Below are positions 56,754 to 64,000 of a stretch of DNA of 64,000 nucleotides, in pieces; positions within the stretch are counted from its first letter, which is position 1; every line of letters begins with the position of its first letter. The stretch spans positions 33,718-97,717 of the forward strand of contig JAAAJB010000049.1 of assembly GCA_016098155.1 (NCBI GenBank), given 5' to 3'. The DNA comes from Actinomortierella ambigua. Lineage: Eukaryota; Mortierellomycota; Mortierellomycetes; Mortierellales; Mortierellaceae. The translations under genes and the position numbers were made by a program. Under the pieces are notes generated by a model. That model worked only from the letters and a program-made list of their open reading frames with translations. It was not told the DNA's origin and did no database searches.

Positions 56754-58296
56754 ATGCTGCAAAATCTCGTACTCTCGCTTGGGATTCTGGCGGTTGCGCC
56801 AATGATCTCCTTTGCGGCCTTGAATGCGTCAGAATTCCCGGTCGCTGGAGCCATCCCACCCGTCACCTCACCCCAAGTGAAGCAATGGCTTGCCGAGCTT
56901 GATCTCACTGGAGCGCCAACCATCCAACGGAACTCAGGCGATCCTCCAGAATGTCCGTCTACGAACGATCCCAAAGTCTGCTACTGGACATGTGACGATT
57001 GTGCAGCGGATGATGTGTTGGATTGCCCCAACAAGAACGACTGGGGTCTGACATTTGACGACGGACCCACTGTTGCCACGCCGGGTCTGCTCGACTTTTT
57101 AACCCAGCATAGTGTGAAGGCAACGTTTTTCCTCATTGGATCGAACGTTGTCAAGTATCCAGAGATGGTGGTTCGAGAAGTGACGGACGGACACCACCTT
57201 GCGTCGCACACGTAAGTTCTCCTTTTCTTTTCTTTCTCTCCCCCTTTCTCTTCCCCTCTTCCCCCCCCCTCTCTCTCTCTCCTGGAGCTCCCTATTTCCT
57301 GGAACTCCCTATTTCTTGAGGAAATTAAGGAGACGTGTGTTTTTTTTGGTGGTGTGCGAGTGGGACTATGTGGGGAGGGAGAGGTACGAGAGAGCAGGAT
57401 ACGCGACTTGGCCCAGAAATTTAAAACGACTCCTACTCACCACATTATTATCCATGGCTGTTTGCGGCACTTCCGCTTCATAGATGGTCCCATCATGCTC
57501 TGACGACCCTAACGAACGAACAAATCGTTGCAGAGCTCCGATGGACGGAGAAGGCCATCTTTGACGCGACAGGCCTACGCGTCAAATACATGCGGCCTCC
57601 ATATGGTGACGTTGATAACCGTGTTCGCTTCGTGCTTCGCAAGATGGGCTACATTGTGGTGGACTGGACAGGCGACACATTCGATTCGAACGACTGGAAG
57701 AGTAAGCCCACTGCATTTTTTTTTTTTTTTTTTTTTTTTACACGTACGCAAAAGCTTCATGAGCAACGTCACTCATCACACACTTGAATTACTTGTACAT
57801 AGTCCCTGCTATGTCTCCTAGCAGCATTGCTCAAAAGTTTGAGTCTGCCATTACGGGTTATTCTTCACTATCTGCGAACAACACAAGGGGCTTCATCTCT
57901 CTCGAACACGATTTGAACGATGAAACGGTCAGCGTTGCCAAGCTGGTGATCCCCAAGGGCCTCGAGGCTAAGCTGAACATCAAGACCGTTGCAAGCTGCC
58001 TTGGAGACGCCAACGGGTATGCAGGGGGCAACACCACAGCCAACGCTACTTCCACGACCACCGCCCCTAATGGCCGGCCTACTGGCTCCACTGACGGACC
58101 CGTACATCCAGCCAGTTCCGCAAGCAGGAACAACGTGGTGTCCACCCTGACTTGGTCGCTCTTTGCGTCCACTCGCGAGACACAGCAAAGCATCCATCAC
58201 ATGAGCCGCCTCTTGAGCCTGACTCTCGTCACTGACAAACTTGTCTGGTCAGGCTTGATCTCTGGAGCATTCGCTCTCGGATTGGCTATTCTGTAG
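56754..58296 (+). CDS. Chitin deacetylase, GPI-type, CE4 family (copy 2)
   Basis: It has the same activity class as the gene at 42472. Exons 56754-57211, 57484-57701 and 57803-58296 give 389 residues. A signal peptide (LVLSLGILAVAPMISFAAL) opens the protein. Motifs are complete: TFDDGP (about residues 99-104), TWSH (153-156), RPPYGD (190-195), the WTGDTFDSNDW stretch and SLEHD. The Cys patch before the catalytic domain (CPSTNDPKVCYWTCDDC) matches copy 1. The tail is Thr/Asn/Ser-rich and ends in a hydrophobic segment (LISGAFALGLAIL), consistent with a GPI signal. Intron 1 interrupts the same Thr codon as in copy 1, but in phase 2 rather than phase 1. Intron 2 follows NDWK and has no counterpart in copy 1. 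Argonaute follows on the same strand after 384 bases. Confidence 0.92.
57719..57739. repeat. Poly-T run in deacetylase 2 intron 2
   Basis: About 21 T residues lie within the second intron. They are not coding. Confidence 0.9.
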
Positions 58297-58680
58297 AGTT
58301 TCCTTCATATATCAATATTATTTATGCATTTAAGCCGCGAACAATGAAGGGAGTAGGACAGCCCTATTGGAGGAGCATGGATGTGAAGAGCCTGACGGAT
58401 GATAGGTGAGAGAGGCCCCACGGTAGAAGATGAGGGAGGACAAGCTGGGGGGGGGGAAAGACCTCTTGGCATACAATGTTGGGCGTGTCTGCTGCCGCGC
58501 GCGCGTTGTGACTGTTCTTGACACGGTTGCCAATGGTGTTTGAGTGGGAGCTAAAAAGTGATACCACCAAAACGTTTGTTACCCCCCACCCTCCCTCTGT
58601 CTCTCACTGTTTCGTTTTTCGTAAGGCTTCAAATAGGCATTCCTCTTCGTGGCTCATTGTGAACCATTGGTCACTCCACC
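58297..58680. other. Argonaute upstream region
   Basis: A short 384 bp spacer between two genes on the same strand must hold the deacetylase 2 terminator and the Argonaute promoter. A G-run lies near 58448-58456. No further motif stands out. Confidence 0.5.
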
Positions 58681-61600
58681 ATGTCCGAGCCTGCACCATT
58701 TGATCTTGTTCGCCGGCCTGACACTGGCACCCTTGGCCGTCCATTTCGTATCAAGTCTAACTTTTTCGAAATCACGAACCTTCCAGAGGTCAATGTGCAC
58801 CACTACGACGTGGTCATCACGCCCGATGTTCCTCCAACAATCAACCGCAAAGTGTTTACGCACTTTGTTGAGCAGTACCAGCGGTCGGATCTGGGGGGTG
58901 TGCGGCCTGTTTTCGATGGTCGCCACAACATGTTTACGGCTAGACGGCTGACTTTCGACGCGAAAACATTTGAGGTAGGTGCTCTCTCGCCATGTCTCCT
59001 CTATTCCTTGTCTTATAGGCTTTGTCTTGCTACGCTTGAGCAGATATCGCTCCTTGTTTGACTTTTGATCGCGCGGCGAGAATGGGTCAAACAGAGTGTC
59101 CGGGCGATCCATGGGCGATATATCGCCCATCCGTGCTAAACACCCCTTTGATTTTGTGAAAATGACGGCATCTACTTGAGGATAGAACATTCTCGAATAC
59201 GCGTCCAACACTAACCCGCGTTCCAACCCTTTCTTATTTTATTTTATTTTATTTTTTGCCCACAAAGATAACACTACCAGAAGCCTATCCTTCGACGCGT
59301 CCTGGGTCTTCAAGGCCGCCGCGCACTTTTCAGTTCAAGCTGAAAAAGTCGGCCAATATCAACCTGTACGAGCTCCGTGATTTTCTGGATGGCAAAACTG
59401 CTCTGTCCAACAATTGTCGAACTGCGATGATGGCGTTGGACGTGTTGATTAGACATAAACCGTCGTACCTCTACTCCAACATTGGTCGTTCGTTTTATAT
59501 CCCTGAGGGTTCACAGGCTCTCAACGGAGGTGTTGAGGTATGGCAAGGTTACCATCAGTCCGTCCGCCCTGTCTTGGGTGAGTAAATCCATCAATACTGT
59601 ACCCTTCCTATCCATCTCTTTTTCAAAAAGTACGCCGCCACTAATTAGCGCACACCCATACCTACGTCAAAACCAGGGCGGATGATGATCAATATTGATG
59701 TCGCCGCGGCTGTATATTTTCAGGCGGGACCATTGCTGAATCTCGTGGTCAAGGTCCTAGGTCGTCAGGGCCTGGACGATCTCCGGCGTCCCTTGGTAGA
59801 GAAGGACCGTGCTCGCCTGGAGCGCATTCTTAGAGGATTGCAAGTCAAGGTCACGCATCGCACCGACAATAGTCGCCCGCTCAAGATTATGCGCGTCACG
59901 CCGACACCAGCACAAAGGACAATGTTTGTGAAGGATTCGGTCTCGGTCGATGTGTGTACCTATTTTGAGCGGACATATGGACGTCGTTTGCTCTACCCAC
60001 ACCTGCCTTGTGTGACCACCTCCAAAGGTGCTGCGTTGCCGATCGAACTCTGCATTGTGATCCCCGTAAGAACGATCCACTATTTTTTTTTAATCGAGCA
60101 AGCACTGGTTGAAGGGGGAATGGAGCCGTTCTTCTCTTGTAGCGCGATCATAATAGTTTTATCCTAACCCTTGACGACTGTCCTTTGCATTTGTGATTTC
60201 AGGGACAACCTCATTTCCGCAAGCTGACAGACAAACAGACGGCGGATATGCTCAAGTTTACATGCAAGCCCCCACATATCCGAGCGAATAAGATCAAGGA
60301 GGGCCTTCGTATTCTCAACTTTCACGAGAATGAGTACCTTCAGGACTTTGGTGTGCGTGTTGCAACTGAAATGGCCGACGTACGAGGTACTTAACACGAC
60401 ATGTATATTTTTTTTCACCTTTGGTCGCTCGATTTCCCATGCGCGCTAGTCTCCATAATGAACTAACACTCGACCTACTCCTTCCGTTTACTGCCTCGCA
60501 TATATTTAATGATTTTATTTTGATGATGGTGGTCCTGTTTTGGTAGCGCGCCAGCTGAACCCGCCTACAATCTCGTACAACCCAGCGTCGCCGAGTAATC
60601 CTACCTTTATCCCACGCGATGGTAAATGGAACCTTCGTGACAAGAAGGTGGCCGCAGGTGCAGTTCTTGGCTCGTGGAGCGTCGTTGTGTTTGGAAATGA
60701 ACGAGATCTTCCCATCCTTGCAGCCCAGAGCTTTATCCGCGAGCTGGTCATTGTTTGCCAGGATACAGGGCTGGTAATGTCGATTGAAACTCTTCCCTTC
60801 CAAGATGTCGAGCGCTTTATACCTACCTTGGTGAACGAGGAATCCGCGTTGGGGTTCCATTATAGTTTTGTCCAGCTCACAACTCTTTTTCTCGCTTCTT
60901 GTTTCACCCCCTTTTCATGAATAGGATGTTGTGAACAAAAGACCGCCGATTACCTATGCTGACCCACACGGAGATATCGAGGGCAGTCTCAAGCAGGCAT
61001 GGTTGCGAGCAGGCAATGCGGTCAAAGCACCACCGCAGCTTTTGTTCTGTTTCTTACCCAACACAGGTCTCCCCCTGTATGCGGAAATCAAGCGTGTTAG
61101 TGATACAGTGATTGGCATCTCGACACAATGCGTGCAAATGTCGCACGCCCGCAACCCCAAAAAACAATACTGTGCCAACGTGTGCTTGAAGATGAATGTC
61201 AAGCTCGGAGGCATGAACTCGTTCTTGCCACCTGCACAGACACCATTCCTTTCTCAGAAACCCACCATTTTATTTGGTGCCGATGTTTCCCATCCCACGC
61301 CAGGTACCGAAAAAGAAGAGTGGCGGCCCGAAGGCTTCATCGGAACGCTATTGAAAGTTGCTATTGAGCGAATACCTTAAGCGCCAGTTCATTAATGCTA
61401 TTGTTCGCGCGCGCATGTGTGTGTGCTTTTTTTTTTACTGGGGCTCTTTTCTAGGTGACCATCATCGACCATCAATTGCGTCGTTAGTTGGATCAATGGA
61501 TTCCAAAGCAGCCCACTATGCCGCCACGGTTCGAGTTCAAACGGCAAGAACAGAGACGATTGCGGATCTCGGAGGCATGGTGGTGGAGCTCCTCAAAAAT

Positions 61601-62767
61601 TTTTACCAGACTTGTGGACAGAAGCCTGAGCGTATCTTGTTTTACCGCGATGGCGTTTCCGATAGCCAGTTTGCTGAGATTCTTCGTTCGGAAGTCACCT
61701 CTGTCAAAGGTACGTTTGCCTTATCATACCCTTCGCTTTTTTTTACTTTCGTTTTTCAGACTTTTTTAACAGTGGCAAGTTAACCTGTGGCTCTCCCTTG
61801 CACTACTTTAGCTGCGTGTCTGGCATTGGAGAGGACATACCGACCAACAATCACGTTTGTGGTTGTACAAAAGCGGCACCGCGTACGCTTCTTCCCCGTT
61901 CGTCCCCAGGATGCCGACCACATTGGAAACTGCAGGGCCGGTACGGTCATTGACACGGATGTCGTACATCCAAGCGAATTTGATTTTTGTAAGTTGTCAC
62001 GATTGCTCGTAATTCATTCCTACGTTGTTCCACCGAGAAAACAAAAAAAAAGCAAGGGGAGGGGGGCTGACAGATCTATCAGCAACCCACACCCAACCAC
62101 CTTTCTCATTTTTAAAAAAAAAACAGACCTTCAATCTCATGCAAGTCTTCAAGGCACCTCACGCCCTACCCACTATCATGTGCTATACGACGACAACAAC
62201 TTTGGAGCGGACGAGCTTCAGGACTTTACCTACAAGCTTTGCCACTTGTATGCTCGGTGCACTCGCACGGTGTCTGTGGTGCCGCCTGCTGCATATGCGC
62301 ACATTGTGGCAGCACGTGCGAGATTCCATGCCCAAGGCGAGGATTGGGACGAAATGACCGATACCTCCCGGGGCGGCGGCGGCGGCGGTGGCGCAGGTGG
62401 CAGTACTGCGGGAGCTGATGGTACCGCCAGGTCATCGGCCGCGGATGACTCTGTGAGTGAGGCGGGAAGCACGGCGACAGGAGGACGTGGTAGCAGCCGA
62501 GCATCCGAGGGCCGACTCATGAATCCCGGAGGTGGTGTCGGCGAGATGGGCACCTACCTTGCCGTCAAACCTGATCTCTTGCGTGGTAAGGAAGAAAAAA
62601 AACAATATATCAACCTCGCCCCCCCCCCTATCCCTCACACCACATACAGAGAATGATACGAACGTAGTTAACATTGCGAATGCTAATACTGTGCATTTCG
62701 CCCCTCTCCCCTATTTTTCTCTCGCTCTCTCTCTCTTTCTCTGATTCTAGTGATGTACTTCATGTAA
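58681..62767 (+). CDS. AGO: Argonaute, slicer-competent by sequence
   Basis: It is the effector of small-RNA silencing. Ten exons give 915 residues: 58681-58974, 59268-59577, 59677-60065, 60203-60386, 60547-60830, 60925-61303, 61455-61709, 61812-61988, 62127-62585, 62751-62767. N domain (FRIKSNFFEI), DUF1785 linker (GGVEVWQGYHQSVRP), PAZ (about 215-330), Mid and PIWI follow in order. The catalytic tetrad is complete, with human AGO2-like spacing: Asp607 (FGADVSHP), Glu647 (RTETIADL), Asp679 (YRDGVSDSQF) and His816 (PAAYAHIVAARARF). A Gly/Ser-rich insert of about 60 residues lies between the last helix and the C-terminus VMYFM. The exon 5 donor (GTGAAC at 60831) is weaker than the rest, and the last exon is only 17 nt. 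An alternative last exon at about 62650 cannot be excluded. Confidence 0.95.
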
Positions 62768-63316
62768 CAGCCGAGGTATATTCACACACAGCCGCCAGCA
62801 GAAGCGCTCCCTCAGCCCTTTCTTTCTTCTCTTTATGTATGTATTTTGCTATCCCGAATGGAAATACTCTTTGATTATGAAATCACTTCTTGATATCCCT
62901 CTTTAGTTTATATTTTAAAGAAGACACCCCTGCAAAGGCAAGGGGTTTAAAAGTGTCCATATGATGTGCGCCAAAATCGTGATTGTTGAGTGAAAGAAGC
63001 TACGGCGTGAATGGGGTGAAAGGATGATCCAAAAAAAAAAGGCAGGAGCAGTAACATTGTTTCTCCTTGCATCGCCCCGTGTGACAGACGTACATGTGTT
63101 GCTTGAACCGAAACGAAAATAAAAAAAAATTAGCTGATCAGGAACATTTTTTTTTCTCTCCTCCGATACATTTTTTTTAGATCCAGGTTTGTCCCATTTG
63201 GTAGCATGTATATTGCTTTGTCAGGGAATGGGTGGGAGCGGGATGCTATGGCAAGTAGGACTCCTCATAGAAAAGTCGAGAAGATAACAAATAAAAGTTG
63301 TACATGTTTTTACTAT
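62768..63316. other. Convergent 3' region
   Basis: It lies between Argonaute and the cupredoxin-like gene and has several A- and T-runs. No coding sequence is seen. Confidence 0.6.
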
Positions 63317-63688
63317 TTAGTTGTATTGAACAACGATGATGCCCTTGCCACCCCGCTGGCATTGCCCGGCCACGCCATCCATGTAGTTGATGGTAGTTGC
63401 CTCGACAAACGTGCGCTGCCAGCTTTGGCCGGGTTCTATCTTGCCAGATCTGAAACCGCCACTCTTTTCGATACACGTCGATTTTCCCGTGGTCTCGACG
63501 ACGCCATGGTAGGCGTCCTTGTCGTTGTTCGTCCACCGCACTGTGTCGCCTCGAATGATGGTCACTGTTTGTGGTTGAGGGGCATTACCCTTCCATGACA
63601 CGGCTACCACCTTGGCCGCTGTCAGTATGGGAGTAGTGACCAGAGTGAAGAAAATGGTAGCAGCAGAGATAGGTATGGTAAAGCGCAT
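63317..63688 (-). CDS. Small secreted cupredoxin-like protein
   Basis: A single exon encodes 123 residues from MRFTIPISAATIFFTLV, a signal peptide cleaved near AAKV. The mature part reads as a plastocyanin-like fold: VVAVSWKGNAPQPQTVTIIR, GDTVRWTNNDKDAYHGV, CIEKSGGFRSGKIEPGQSW (quoted in parts) and a C-terminal GKGIIVVQYN strand. One His in AYHGV matches the first copper ligand of the family. The usual C-terminal Cys-x-x-His-x-x-x-Met set is not seen: the corresponding region is YMDGVAGQCQRGGKG. The two Cys may instead form a disulfide. I chose the ATG at the signal peptide; the frame stays open 48 codons upstream but that part is low complexity. Confidence 0.8.
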   Translation of the reverse strand: MRFTIPISAATIFFTLVTTPILTAAKVVAVSWKGNAPQPQTVTIIRGDTVRWTNNDKDAYHGVVETTGKSTCIEKSGGFRSGKIEPGQSWQRTFVEATTINYMDGVAGQCQRGGKGIIVVQYN

Positions 63689-63942
63689 GGTGGAGGGGAA
63701 GTGTGAGTTGGATGAGGAAAGGTAAAGAAAAAAAAATAAAAAGCAGAAAATGAGAAAATCAAAGGTCGATAAAAAAAGGAGTACACAGCCTTTCAACATG
63801 CAGGAAAAAAAACCGTATGTATCATGTATCACACCCTTCGGAAAATTTACGCGCCAGGTCCAAGTGAACCAACCAATAAAACTTTAATTCGGGATGTACA
63901 ATAGTAGGATGAAAGGGAAGCTTGGTGTTGGGGCTAAATTGC

Positions 63943-63945
<3 letters not shown>
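63689..63945. other. Upstream flank of the cupredoxin-like gene
   Basis: This is the promoter side of the minus-strand gene, with A-rich runs near 63727-63742 and 63770-63777. No second gene is seen before the GA repeat. Confidence 0.4.

Positions 63946-63993
<48 letters not shown>
63946..63993. repeat. (GA)n microsatellite at window end
   Basis: About 24 tandem GA units run almost to the end of the window. No gene extends beyond it in the visible sequence. Confidence 0.97.
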
Positions 63994-63997
<4 letters not shown>

Positions 63998-64000
63998 AGG

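Noticed and set aside
62650..62695. Extra Argonaute exon (ENDTNVVNIANANT) before the last exon
   Set aside because: Adding it puts the final exon out of frame and loses the conserved MYFM end; the direct join fits the family.

Overview
This is a fungal nuclear window. The genes are spliced, with mostly short GT-AG introns of about 60 to 160 nt and a minority of 400 to 970 nt. Spacing is compact and non-coding DNA is rich in polypyrimidine tracts and microsatellites. An Ecl1-type zinc protein, a SAPS subunit, Npr2, two chitin deacetylases and a fumarase resembling the Rhizopus enzyme suggest an early-diverging fungus, most likely Mucoromycota or Mortierellomycotina. That placement is inference from protein resemblance and was not tested. 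Rebuilt exon chains give whole numbers of codons for all 18 protein genes, which supports the splice sites used. || Layout by region. 0.7-4.3 kb: NPR2 (minus) and TIM13 (plus) diverge from a 195 bp spacer. 5.6-7.5 kb: a DUF2236/MpaB-like haem oxygenase. A 10-N assembly gap sits at 7902-7911. 8.0-13.9 kb (minus): a large RING plus RRM protein. 16.6-20.7 kb: a CSC1/OSCA channel. 20.9-22.5 kb (minus): ribosomal protein eS28. 22.8-24.3 kb: a CENP-B/Tc5-type DNA-binding protein. 25.0-25.3 kb: a small GPI-type secreted protein. 26.0-28.5 kb (minus): fumarase, with alternative first exons predicting mitochondrial and cytosolic forms. 29.4-34.8 kb: a SAPS-domain phosphatase subunit. 35.1-36.4 kb (minus): an unknown protein. 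40.3-40.9 kb: an Ecl1-like protein. 42.5-44.1 kb: chitin deacetylase 1. 44.7-48.2 kb: ribonucleotide reductase large subunit. 48.8-52.6 kb: a large unknown protein. 53.1-54.2 kb (minus): the A-type iron-sulfur carrier Isa1. 56.8-58.3 kb: chitin deacetylase 2. 58.7-62.8 kb: a slicer-type Argonaute. 63.3-63.7 kb (minus): a cupredoxin-like secreted protein. || There is no gene cluster in the bacterial sense. The content is mostly housekeeping: nutrient signalling (NPR2, SAPS, Ecl1-like), mitochondrial biogenesis (TIM13, ISA1, fumarase), dNTP synthesis (RNR1), cell-wall chitosan formation (two deacetylases, GPI protein) and RNA silencing (Argonaute). The most interesting points are transcript architecture: dual-origin fumarase, a stop-free intron inside the RRM, eS28 with its start codon on its own exon, and an intron displaced by one base between the two deacetylases. 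I found no convincing undescribed system, no CRISPR array, no tRNA or rRNA gene, and no intact transposon.
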